Shown here piece after piece: positions 41,455-51,791 of a DNA stretch of 64,000 nt. A model generated the notes under the pieces. The model did no database searches and was not told the origin of the DNA. It worked only from the letters and a program-made list of their open reading frames with translations. Numbering within the stretch: position 1 is the stretch's first letter; every line of letters begins with the position of its first letter. Origin of the DNA: Rutstroemia sp. NJR-2017a BVV2. Its lineage: Eukaryota > Ascomycota > Leotiomycetes > Helotiales > Rutstroemiaceae. The position numbers and the translations under genes were made by a program. The DNA lies in NCBI GenBank assembly GCA_002946415.1, contig NJPS01000009.1, forward strand, positions 41,702 through 105,701, given 5' to 3'.

Positions 41455-44250
41455 ATGGAGTTGACAAAGCCACTGAGCCTGGGTCCGAACCTGAAATATC
41501 CCATTACAATCACAAGATTGCTGAAGAAGCCGGGCGACGAAATCACCAAACAGATCTCGCTACTCGAATACAAGTTCAAATGGATGAAGAAAGTCGGCGA
41601 TCCGCTAGGGGATGAATGGGAGGAAGAACAAACATCTTATGGCGCATGGGATAGTCCGGCAGAAGGTACCATCAGTTCATGGTTAATCAAAGAGGGACAG
41701 AGAATCGAGAGGGATAGAGTAGTTGTGGAAGTCAAGGAGGCCTGCCCGCACTCTGTCCAGTTTGCTGGTCTTTGTGGGATGTGTGGGAAGGACATGACAG
41801 AGGTTTCTTGGGCCAGCGCTTCGGTCGATGCGGACCGCGCGAAAATCAACATGATTCACGACCAGACACATCTCACCGTCACTCAAGATGAAGCTTCCAA
41901 AGCTGAAGAACAACTACAACGGCGGTTACTGAAGAGCCGCAAACTTTCATTGGTGGTCGATCTGGATCAGACCATTATCCATGCTTGCATTGAGCCCACT
42001 GTTGGGGAGTGGCAGCGCGACCCCAACTCGCCTAATTACGAGGCCGTCAAAGATGTCCGCTCATTCCAACTCAAAGATGACAGTGGCTATTGGTACTATA
42101 TTAAGATGCGGCCGGGCTTGATCGAATTCCTGGAGAAGGTCTCGGAGATGTATGAGTTGCACGTTTATACTATGGGTACTCGAACATACGCTATTAATAT
42201 CGCAAAGATCGTCGACCCGAAGAAAAAGTTATTTGGAGATCGTATTATCAGTCGAGACGAAAACGGCAACGTTACAGCAAAGAGTCTAGCGAGACTGTTT
42301 CCCCAGAGCACACATATGGTAGTTATAATCGACGATCGTTCGGACGTTTGGCCAATGAATCGACTCAATCTCATCAAGGTTGTTCCATACGACTTTTTCC
42401 TTGGTGTTGGAGATATCAATTCGAGTTTCTTACCGAAACGAGAGGAACTTCCAAAGGTTCCCACGCCGAAGAAGAAACATTTACCCAAGCCAGAAAAGAC
42501 TGAAACCCAAGTGACGGAAACAGTCGAAACACCTACCGGCGATGCGGCAAAAGCTCCGACTGAAGATGGTGCCGAGGTAGCTGATGGAGACAAGATGGAC
42601 GAGTCTGGTGCAACTACGGATGAAGCCCCTCGCGTTAGCGCACTCGAAGAGCTAGTTAGAATGGGAGGCGGTGATGATGAGTTAGTTAAGCAAGAGCAAG
42701 CGGCAGAACAAGAAAAGTTCTTGGAGAGGCAACTGACTGAACGACCATTACTGCACATGCAAGAACAACTCGACAAACAAGATGATGAAGAGGAAGAGGT
42801 GATAGAAGAGACCAAGAACGGCGGTGTAGCTGAACAACATCCGCATATAAGACATAACTTACTCAAGGACGACGATGTCGAACTAATGTACCTTCAACAA
42901 CATCTCACGGACCTGCACAAAGCTTTCTATGAAGAATACGACAAGGCGCTAGTCAATGTTCCTGGAGGAAGAGTCGCACAACTGAAACCTGGCAGCCAAA
43001 GGAAGATCTCAGTCCGAGATGAAGCTGCAGACTTGAAGATTGTGCCTAATATTGCGGTTGTCATGCCACGTCTGAAGTAAGCCCTTCTCCGAGTTTCGCT
43101 GTGTGGAATTTTGCTAATCGTATCATAGGGCCAAAGTCTTGCAAGGCTGTGTTATTGTTATGTCTGGCTTAGTGCCGTTGGGAGCTGATCTAATGAGGCA
43201 AGTTGATAACATTTATAATTTAAAATATCCACAACTTCTTGATATTTATGGCGATTATTGGGGTCTGCGGGAAGGACATCGGAGGCTAACTCAATTTAGA
43301 TCTGAGATTGCTCAACAGACAGAAAGCTTTGGTGCTAAGATTCGCAAGAAGTAAGTTTGGGATTTGAGGATGTTGAGGTCTATGCTTATTTGTTTCCTAG
43401 GGTCTCGAAGAGGGTAACACATGTCGTGGCGTCTTCTACCAGAACTCGAACGCAAAAGGTCCGACAAGCAGCGAAATACCCGCATATCAAGATCGTTACT
43501 CAACAGTGGCTACTTAACTCGATGAGTAAATGGAAGAAAGACGATGAAGAACCGTACCTTGTGAGTGTATGCGCTTTGTCAATTGGGACGTTTTACTGAT
43601 TTCTCTAGGTTGATATCCATCCTTCTGACCGAAGACAATCAGGAGACAATGCCAGTTTACCGTCTTCAATGGATGATAGTGACGACAGTGAAGATTATAC
43701 TGGCAGTGAAAGTAACGAAGATGATGAACCCCCTAAAAATAACCAAGAGGATGGCGCAGACGACGACGGAGTCATGCCGGACGACATAGAGCCTGGTCAC
43801 TCACCAATCGATGATCTAAAAGGCTTCGACTGGAACGGCGTAGACGACGAGCTCGCCGAATTTATGGGCGACGACGATGACTCTGCCACCGATAGTGACG
43901 GAAGCATGACCAGCAACACGACTCGCGGCTCACGCTCCAGTCAACGCCGAGGGCAAAAGCGATCGTTTGATGAAGCCACAGACGAGGATACGAGTGATGA
44001 GGAAAGTACATTAGTGAAAAAACAGCGCATGGCTAATGCTAGAACCACGAGTCTTAAAACAGTAAAGACGCCAACTAGTGCGTCGGAATCGAGTCTGCCG
44101 ACGCCGGGGGTCACAGGCGATGAGAATGAAGATTTAACGTCGGCAGTCATGGAGCCAGAGAGTGATCATAGTTTGGAGGAGGATTTGGAGGCGGAAATGG
44201 AAGCGGCGTTTGAGAGGGAACAGGCGGAGTTGGAGGGGGAGGATGATTGA
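41455..44250 (+). CDS. fcp1: RNA polymerase II CTD phosphatase FCP1
   Basis: FCP1 dephosphorylates Ser2/Ser5 of the Pol II CTD heptads, recycling the polymerase after transcription. Five exons (41455-43076, 43129-43197, 43300-43350, 43401-43560, 43609-44250) give 847 residues in frame. A biotinyl/lipoyl-like N-terminal region (TSYGAWDSPAEGTISSWLIK) precedes the FCPH phosphatase domain with LSLVVDLDQTIIHA; Asp169 and Asp171 of DLDQT are the phosphoryl-acceptor and acid/base residues. YYIKMRPGLIEFLEKVSEMY and VIIDDRSDVW follow. The BRCT domain is split over exons 2-4 (VLQGCVIVMSGLVPLG, AKIRKKVSKRVTHVVASS, YPHIKIVTQQWLLNS). The acidic C terminus may bind TFIIF. The intron between exons 2 and 3 uses a GC donor. 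A 12-codon uORF ends just upstream. Confidence 0.95.
43198..43299 (+). other. GC-AG intron of fcp1, 102 bp, stop-free
   Basis: Donor AG|GCAAGT matches the GC-AG consensus, with CTAAC near the TTTAG acceptor. Removing it joins LGADLMR to SEIAQQTESFGAKI as expected for the BRCT domain. Its length is a multiple of three and the retained frame is open, so an isoform with 34 extra residues in the BRCT domain is formally possible. Confidence 0.75.
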
Positions 44251-45493
44251 TGTGATGATGATGATGTTGCGTGGCCTTGTTTAGGGGGGTCGAATATTGT
44301 GAGATGTCACGCCAATAATGAGGGGATGTTGGATAAAGCGACCGGGCGATGAGAGGAAAAGATACAGGGGGTCTGGGAAGAGTGCTTTGTTTTCTTCGAG
44401 AGAGGAAAGATTATGTTTTACATCATATCGTATTATAGCCATACAGTATCGTATTTTTTCTGCCAACCAGAACGAATGCGAGCAGAGGAAAGAACTCTAG
44501 GTTTTGTTTGGGGTTTGGGTTCGGGGCTTATGGTGTTCTGGGCATTCGGTCGGTTTGGGATATGGAAATGGGAATGGGCAATCGGAATGGGTCATATTTG
44601 GATTGGGTTGGGTTGGGTTGGGAAAGAGATATGGTTCGGTTTATGGGGTTCAGGTTCGGAATGGGTGGGATGGTACCGGATGGGATGACTTAGGAATGAT
44701 TAATTGAATTTAAGTGATGATGGGATGGGATGGGAGGGGCTGAGGTTGCGGTCTGGGGTTTGTGCATGTGTGTATAGGAAGGAGAGGTTGGTGCGTAGTT
44801 GATGGTGGAGGAGGAGAATGAATGACTTGAATAGAATAGTGGAAATACATTTAATGTTATGGCCTTTTGGTGAAGTGTCTGGTGATTTGAAAGTTTGATT
44901 GTGGTGCTGGGTGGTTTTGGGGGTGGTGAGGGATGGGTTTCTTGGGAGAGGATGTGGCAGAGGGGAGGATAGAGGATGGAGGAGAAGGAGTAGAGGAGAA
45001 GGAGGAGAGGAGAAGGAGTAGAGGAGAAGGAGTAGAGGAGAAGGAGTAGAGGAGGAACAGCAGAGGAGGAGGGGGTGTGATTGAACCGGACGAGATAAAC
45101 TTGGATGATGATGAAGTATGATTTAATAATTATAATGAAGCAAATAAATAGTTCGAGGATCATACGTATCTGATATATGCAGAGGAAGTACATACAGTAA
45201 CCCCACCCCTCTCATTAGCTCACCCACCCATCCCCTAACAACCTCAAATCTCAGGCCTCAATATCACCATCACCATCACAATCAAACATCCGAGCTCCAA
45301 TTCATTCTCACTCCGCTCAAGCTTAATTGTTCCGAGTGCCCGCGTCACATCACAATTGATTCCGCCCAACATACTATACTATACCTGCGAACGGACTTCA
45401 AGAAGGGATTTGATTTGATTGAGGGTTTGATCGGATTTGAGGGAGAGATAAGGGATACGGAGAAAGGTTACGCATACCGAGATTAGAATAAAG
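44251..45493. other. Intergenic, purine-rich, with a minisatellite
   Basis: 3' flank of fcp1 and promoter of the NDUFA13 gene. 44500-45080 is strongly G/A-rich and contains a 15-bp minisatellite. A 167-codon minus-strand frame here is just the translation of the repeat. No gene supported. Confidence 0.5.
44981..45070. repeat. Polypurine minisatellite, 14-15 bp unit
   Basis: About five to six head-to-tail copies of GGAGAAGGAGTAGAG and variants such as GAGAAGGAGGAGAG. The run is all purine apart from one T per unit, suited to triplex formation and to replication slippage. Confidence 0.85.
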
Positions 45494-46619
45494 ATGCCGC
45501 AAGATTTACCTCCATCGGGAGGCTATGAGCCGGTGCAGTATAAGGTATGTGAGGGGTTTTTTGTTTGATTTGTTGGTTTGGGTGAGGGGGAGGGAGGGTT
45601 GGTGGGGGGAGTTGGGGAGGAAGGGAGAGGACAAGAGGAGGGGAGGAGAGTGCGAAGGGAGGAGAGGGATGAGATGAAGAAGAACCAGAGAATCAATGCG
45701 CGGAGTATTGAGGGCAGAGAGGAGAGCCTGGATTACAGGGGGTTGCAGGGAGAGAGAGACGCGGAATTGGGCTGAGGAGGGGTGACTGAGGAGCGGGGGA
45801 GATATGCGGACCATACGACGACATAACATATTGCAATACCACGAGAAACGACAAACGCACCGCAATTCTATCCGCAGACCTCACCAACCCCCCCTCCCCA
45901 CCACCACCCCGCACGAGCTCCCAAACGCACCGCTCACCCTTCCCTCTGAACGCCCACTCCTCCCCTCACGCGAGCTTGGGACCTGGCACTATGGAAGATG
46001 AATCTGCTTAATCGCTTTACATTTGAACAAACACAGGCTGACAATGCTTTTTGCTACATCACAGAGAAATCTTCCTGCGCGCGGATTCCGTCCCTCGGTT
46101 ATGTTGCTCGCTATGGCTGGTGTTATGACGTTTGGGTTTTATAAAGTTGGGAAAGGGATTAGAGAACAGAAGTATGTTTGTGGTTTCTTTTGTTTTGTTT
46201 TGTTACTAGTGTTTTTTTCTGGTGCTCTATGGCTGACAACGAAAAACAGCGAACTTGCCCGCGAGAAAATGTGGTCGAGAATTCATCTCATCCCTCTTTT
46301 GACGGCGGAACAAGATCGTGATTTGGTGAGGAGACATTGGGCGGATTTGAAGAGGGAGAAGGAGTTGTTGGGTTCGCAGACTAGTCCGTATAATTCGGAT
46401 CGGTGAGTTATTTTCTTCTGCTTTTGTTTTGTGGATGAGAGAGGGGGAGTTACTGAGGATAGAATGGGGGAATGGAGTGGGGTATTGTGGGAGAGGGGAG
46501 AATGGAGAGGAGGGTGGATCATGAGTGCGTGGGATGAAGATTTGCTGACTGATGCTTTCTACTTTAGATTCGTTCGACCAACATTTGCTGTTGTTCCTCG
46601 TCATGTCACTAAGGACTAG
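45494..46619 (+). CDS. NADH:ubiquinone oxidoreductase subunit NDUFA13 (GRIM-19)
   Basis: Accessory subunit of mitochondrial complex I. Four exons (45494-45544, 46065-46171, 46250-46402, 46568-46619) give 120 residues, the usual size. The first exon encodes MPQDLPPSGGYEPVQYK and joins in phase 0 to RNLPARGFRPSVMLLAMAG, then GVMTFGFYKVGKG (the single transmembrane helix), NELAREKMWSRIHLIPLLTA and DRDLVRRHWADLKREKELL, all family hallmarks. The last exon finishes FVRPTFAVVPRHVTKD. Intron 1 is 520 bp, by far the longest in the window, and intron 2 (78 bp) has no stop and is a multiple of three. Confidence 0.93.
45545..46064 (+). other. Unusually long intron 1 of the NDUFA13 gene
   Basis: 520 bp, GTATGT donor, CACAG acceptor. 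Its first half (about 45570-45800) is almost all G/A on the plus strand and its second half (about 45840-45970) is C-rich. No protein or structured RNA recognised. Other introns in the window are at most 113 bp. Confidence 0.75.
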
Positions 46620-47240
46620 ATTCATTCATTCACGAATGAGTGAGTGACTTGGAGAACTGGGTGTCTGGTGCGGGGGAAGGGAGCTAGGAAAGGGAGGTTG
46701 AGATTCTTCTTTCTTTATAGTTCGTGTTTGGAAGAGCACAGAGTGGAATGGAAGAAAAGCAGATATGTGAAGAAGCCAAGCTGTAGTTGTGTATATATTG
46801 AATGGAATGACGGATCAAAAGCAGTGGAATCTTGACCTTAGTCGGTTCTGTGATGTTGAATGGTGCTTCGATTCTATGCTGAAAAACTTTACCCGTCTAG
46901 TGTAATCTGCAGGAGCTGGAGTCACGCAAACCACTATGCTGTCTCTCCAACGCAGAAAAGGCCCCGTAATTTGATGTGATAGATCTCAAGACCTCTTAGA
47001 GATTTGTTATCACAGGACTTCTCGGTATTGTTTATAAACACTTACTATGGTAGTTGTGAGGGTCTGTCGTCCTTCTAAACTTTCCATCCTTTGATTCTGC
47101 ACCAATGATATCCTCCAGCCCAAACAAATCTCCACTTTTCCGCATCACGTGTATATCCTCCGAATTCGACTTTTCTTTTCTTCTTCCTCATCTCCTCCTA
47201 TCAATCATTCACCGAATTCCTTAGATCAAGCTTCATCAAA
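46620..47240. other. Intergenic NDUFA13 / rsa3
   Basis: 3' flank of the complex I gene and promoter of rsa3. No gene or repeat seen. Confidence 0.5.
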
Positions 47241-47758
47241 ATGGCAGCGAAAGATACGAAAGCTTCAAAGCCAAAACGTCAGAGAAAGAGACAGTCGCGA
47301 ACACAAGGTATTGAATCTCTCTTCCCGAATACGCTTCTTATCACTTGACTTACACCCTATCTAGTAACATCCGACACCGACAGCGCAAGCGACAGCGAGC
47401 AAAAATCCAAATCCAAATCCAAATCCAAATCCAAATCAGTACCCCTGCCTTCTGTTCAAGCAACCGAACCCGTAATGCTTCTTGCCCCTACTTTCCCTAG
47501 ACCAACTAACATATCTTCTAGATCCCGTCCCCAACACCTGCACCAGCACAAAGTGAATTAGAGAAGGATCTAGATACTCGCTTCACGAATTACTATCTTC
47601 AGCGAGCGACAACGGAGTTCGCAGAGGATCTGGATAAGATTCGAGAAGCGGACGACTTTGGGGCGGAGGCGCTCGGTATGCTGGTTTTTGCGCTGAGGCA
47701 GGGGACGGAGATGTTTGGGGAGGAGGAGAGGAGGAGGGTTGTTGGTGGGGGGGTGTGA
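47241..47758 (+). CDS. rsa3: Ribosome assembly protein RSA3
   Basis: Small nucleolar factor of early 60S subunit assembly, associated with Dbp6. Three short exons (47241-47307, 47365-47471, 47522-47758) give 136 residues in frame. The N terminus is very basic (MAAKDTKASKPKRQRKRQSR), followed by an acidic/Ser tract and a Lys-Ser repeat. The conserved Rsa3 domain is in exon 3: FTNYYLQRATTEFAEDLDKIREADDFGAEALGML and LRQGTEMF. The acceptor at 47521 is preferred over an earlier CTAG because ACTAAC lies between them and suits as branch site. The C terminus EEERRRVVGGGV lies in the start of a G-rich tract. No long open frame covers this gene, so automated ORF searches would miss it. Confidence 0.9.
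47403..47438 (+). repeat. Coding hexanucleotide repeat (AAATCC)
   Basis: Five perfect AAATCC units and one AAATCA unit, in frame in rsa3 exon 2, encode alternating Lys-Ser. Length changes would keep the frame, so copy number may vary between strains. Confidence 0.9.
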
Positions 47759-49174
47759 GGGGGATTATGAGGGGATGGAGGGGGGGATTGTGAGGGGGAA
47801 GGATTGAGAGGGCTGGGGTTGAGGGGGAGGAGAGGGGGAGGAGAGGGGGAGGAGAGGGGGCATACTGTTGATAGGAGAATATGAAGGGGAAATTTTGGAC
47901 GGAAAGAAAGTTGGATGGGAAATGCGCAAGTAGATGAGAAGTGAATGGGTAGGTCCAAGGAGGGCTTAGGAATCAAGTGGTAGAGGAGAGTTCTGCGACG
48001 GGTGGATGCTATTGCAGCCGGTCCTCACGTGAGCTGACGATATGATCTGGACGATTTAGAATGGAGTACAACGAAGGAAAGAAAAATGGAGTTTGGTCAT
48101 TAATAAAGGAGAAAAGCGCATTTGTATTACTATCTGTAAATGGTTAACATTCACAAGATCGAGTTCCATGTTGTATTGCTGGCCGAATCTGTTGCAGGAT
48201 GTACATTTGGAGAAGTAGGAGGAAATGTCACTTTGCACTCGTCTCACCTCATTTGACTGTACGGCCCGTATGAGGGATGCAAATTATTATGCATAAAATG
48301 AATAACCCTACTCGAGCATGGGGTCAACCGACGCCAGTAGATTTTTGTTATCTTATCTCGGCTGTTTGAATAGCGACAACGTCAACTAGTCACAACGTTT
48401 GGCTGCTAACACCATTCGAAGAGCTACTGTACACAGCACCGAAACTCCGGAGTTACTAGGAGAAACCTCCCCATGGTTTTGCAAGGTCCGAGGACATAAT
48501 TTAGACGTAGTTGGCACAAGCATAGTACGGAATCCGTATCTCCGTACGCGCACTACAAAGACTTGCGAAAGCGGAGTTGCGAAAACGCCGGTTGTAACAA
48601 AGGAGCTACCAGCCTGCTATTTTCTAGCTAACGTGTGTATATGTCTCGGTGATGTTAGGCGTTGTTTGCTTCGTTCTCCGTCTATGATCAAACTTGGGCA
48701 AATGTGTAAGAAGATAATATGAATTGAGGTGAATGTCTCCAAGTGCCAGTTTGTAATTCGACATTCATAATATATACAATAACTTCTTTGGAATGATTAA
48801 ATACATTTAATTGCTTATATACTCGAGTACAGTTGAAGTTTCCTAGCCGTTTGTTGATTTCGTAAGTAGGCTCACCTCGGCCCCGATCTCGTTCTTTGAC
48901 CCCCCTGTTCGATTGTGCAGAAAGAATCACCGAAGCAAATAGCATCACCACTTTTTATTTTCATCCGCATTTTAAAAATCCCCAACTCCTGCACAACCCC
49001 TCCCATACCAACCACATAACGTCGCATCGGCGCAGAGCTCCCGGTTCAAGTCATTACCATCCAGATATTTTCAAGAGAGGGATATCATTCAAAAGACCGG
49101 CGGATAACCTGGAAGTCGCCAATCTGGCTCTTCAATCAGCACAACTTGGAGGAGGATCTGCGGCCTTGGCCCAA
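47759..49174. other. Intergenic rsa3 / mitoferrin
   Basis: Begins with a G-rich tandem repeat (47821-47860). No ATG-initiated gene found. The last about 280 bases are an open frame continuous with mitoferrin but without ATG; see the mitoferrin entry. Confidence 0.5.
47821..47860. repeat. 11-bp G-rich tandem repeat
   Basis: Three perfect copies of GAGGGGGAGGA and a partial fourth, inside a longer G-rich tract (47740-47870) at the 3' end of rsa3. The regular runs of five G could form a G-quadruplex on the plus strand or in the rsa3 3' UTR. Confidence 0.85.
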
Positions 49175-50519
49175 ATGGCCCAGCCAAATGCAGAACCGTT
49201 AGAAGAATATGACGAGTATGTTCTACGAGCATGAGCTACAATTGCAGATATTTCATCTTTAGGAAAGAAAGCGCAGCTTGCTAATCTATCAAAATAGATA
49301 TGAGTCGCTCCCACCAAACTTTTCGCTGATACAGAACATGGCGGCGGGCGCATTCGCTGGAATTGCTGTAAGCTTATATGATATGGGAATTCATGCTCGA
49401 GGGCTCACGAAGATACTTTTAGGAACACACCGTTATGTACCCGGTTGATGCCATCAAGGTAAACACATATGTTCTAGTGGCGATATCAACAACAAAGTTA
49501 TATTGACACTCCGCAGACCCGAATGCAAATCCTAAGCCCGACACCATCCGCAGTTTACAATGGTATGATACAAGGCACATACAGAATAGCCACGGGGGAG
49601 GGAATCCTCAATTTATGGAGGGGCATGTCGAGTGTAGTTGTGGGAGCAGGTTAGTACAATTATGGTGAATCGGCAAGCTTGGGAAAATACTGATTACAAC
49701 TTAGGACCTGCGCATGCTGTCTACTTTGCTACATACGAAGCTGTAAAGCATGTAATGGGAGGAAACCAAGCCGGTGTTCATCATCCACTTGCCGCTGGTA
49801 TGTTTTTCTTGAACGAGTGGGGGATTCACAACTGACAATATCTTAGCTACGAGTGGAGCTTGCGCAACAATTGCTAGCGATGCTCTGATGAATCCTTTTG
49901 ATGGTATTATATCACCGACGATTTACACCTGCGATTGCTAATACTCCGGTCTAGTTATCAAGCAGCGCATGCAAATTCAAAACTCGAAGGCCATGTACAA
50001 ATCCATGTTTGACTGCGCTCGATACGTTTATCGAAACGAAGGGCTCGCCGCATTCTACGTTTCTTACCCTACCACACTTTCCATGACCGTTCCTTTCACT
50101 GCGCTTCAGTTCCTTGCTTACGAATCGATTTCGACTGTCATGAACCCGTCAAAGAAATATGATCCTTGGACGCATTGTACCGCAGGTGCCGTTGCAGGAG
50201 GATTTGCGGCTGCGCTTACAACCCCGATGGATGTCATCAAGACGATGTTGCAAACAAGAGGAACAGCTACGGACCCCGAATTAAGGAGGGTTAGCGGTTT
50301 TGTAGAGGGATGTAAGGTCCTCCACCGTAGAGAGGGCTTCGGAGGATTTTTCAAAGGTGTACGACCACGAGTGGTGACTACTATGCCAAGTACCGCTATC
50401 TGCTGGTCGGCCTACGAAGCTTGCAAGTAAGTATTGCCACATTGCGTATGATCGAATGACAACTAACCATACATCTTCACAGAGCGTACTTTATCAGGCA
50501 AAACGATATTGTCGTTTAA
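49175..50519 (+). CDS. Mitoferrin (MRS3/MRS4-type mitochondrial iron carrier)
   Basis: Imports iron into the mitochondrial matrix for heme and Fe-S cluster synthesis. Eight exons: 49175-49215, 49298-49367, 49423-49458, 49517-49649, 49705-49797, 49847-49903, 49955-50426, 50483-50519, giving 312 residues in frame. Three carrier repeats each with a Px[DE]xxK signature are seen: YPVDAIKTRMQ, NPFDVIKQRMQ and TPMDVIKTMLQ. MAAGAFAGIAEHTVMYP, GMSSVVVGAGPAHAVYFATYE and ALTTPMDVIKTMLQTRG are mitoferrin-like. The start is the first ATG in the frame (good context, AAATGG) and gives YDEYESLPPNFSL as in other fungi. The frame stays open about 93 codons upstream with no ATG, ending in a protein-like stretch (NLEVANLALQSAQLGGGSAA), so an earlier exon or a non-ATG start may add an N-terminal extension. 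Confidence 0.9.
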
Positions 50520-51791
50520 AGCTCTTGGTACCCGGTGTTACCAGATGCCCAGCGTACATCCACTTTCGTCCTCCTCATTGACTACAGCTCCTGGATCACG
50601 ATTCGGACGTATACAATGCGTCATCCTGCCTGACAACATTCATAGAATATGTTATATACATATTTTATGAAACACCTGTCAAGGCGACAGACGCTGTAGT
50701 AGCCACCCCATTTTCTGGATACCACGAATTTGGCTTTCCTTCACCACGCACCCTCATGATCTGTACATATTTCCTCTTAGATCTCCGGTTATGAAAGATG
50801 TCGGAAGTCTCGTCACGAGTACCTTTCAGTCATCTGAGAGTCCTTGGTCGTACTGGCGTTCGTCTAGCGATGGGGTGATGGGCTCAATGCAGGGCTTTAG
50901 ATTCTGGCCGTGTAACTATTAACAAAATAAAAAACGGAGGCAACTTTGTAGAAGCGGCGACGTTTCCTGCCTTTCTACAGCAATGCAAATGACTTGAAAT
51001 GAAGGTTTTGTGTGATCGTATCATGCGTAAGAGCGCTCGTTTTAAACCTTGATACCGAGGTTTGATAGCGCATGACTGAATATCAATATTTCACGTTTCG
51101 GTCTTTATACGTTATGCGAATCAGGAATACGATGTATGGAAGTCTACCTGTCTTTCGTGGTAATTGCGCAGGATGCACTTTGGCGCGTATTATACTCATT
51201 ACAGTAACACATGAGCAGAGAGCGAGCGATGCGATGCGCCGACTTTGAGGCTCGCGGCTCGCAACCCCCTCTTCAGCCCCTCCCTGAAGCCTGCAAGCCA
51301 TGAGCCACCCCACCACTCTATCGGCAAGGATAACCCACTAAAATCAGCCTAAAAAGATCGCTCATAGGTACGTGAATTGATGAAGCAGCGCCTCTTCTAT
51401 TTCTCTTTCATGGAATTCCCAAGAAACCAATTCAACTTATGCCAACGTTTTTCTTTTCTCATCCGCTTGATTAATTAATTATTTAATTAATTACCTCTAC
51501 GTTGGATACAATAATCAATCCTTTTCTTGTTGTATTGGTTTAGTTCAATCGTTCATTCTTCTTAATAGCATTATTGGCATTTTACTCGAGGTGAATCGCA
51601 GATTCCACTGGTTGTCGGACACTCGCTACGTCACAGTTCGAGATCCTGTTGTCTGCAAAAGGAAGCACATGATTTGAGACCCTGGGAAACGCAAACATAT
51701 TACCTACCTGCACCGACTCACTTCCATGAGTAGCAAGCATTCGCTTTAGGACCACTTTTCATGAGATATTTTCGAGAACACAAATTTGCTC
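50520..51791. other. Intergenic mitoferrin / AAA ATPase
   Basis: 1.27 kb without a supported gene. It includes an AT palindrome of TTAATTAATT units at about 51471-51493 and presumably a long 5' UTR of the AAA ATPase gene. Confidence 0.5.
51471..51493. repeat. AT palindrome
   Basis: TTAATTAATTATTTAATTAA followed by TTA is a near-perfect inverted repeat about 300 bp upstream of the AAA ATPase start. It may be a nucleosome-excluding promoter element or chance. Confidence 0.6.

Noticed and set aside
42165..42866. 233-codon minus-strand Ser-rich frame
   Set aside because: Antisense shadow of the acidic/Glu-rich linker of fcp1.
44690..45193. 167-codon minus-strand open frame
   Set aside because: Its Ser/Leu-rich core is just the translation of the polypurine minisatellite and flanking low-complexity DNA; no motif, no introns needed, no family.
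49027..49060. GGTTCAAGTC, resembling a tRNA B box
   Set aside because: No matching A box, acceptor stem or T-arm pairing could be drawn around it.
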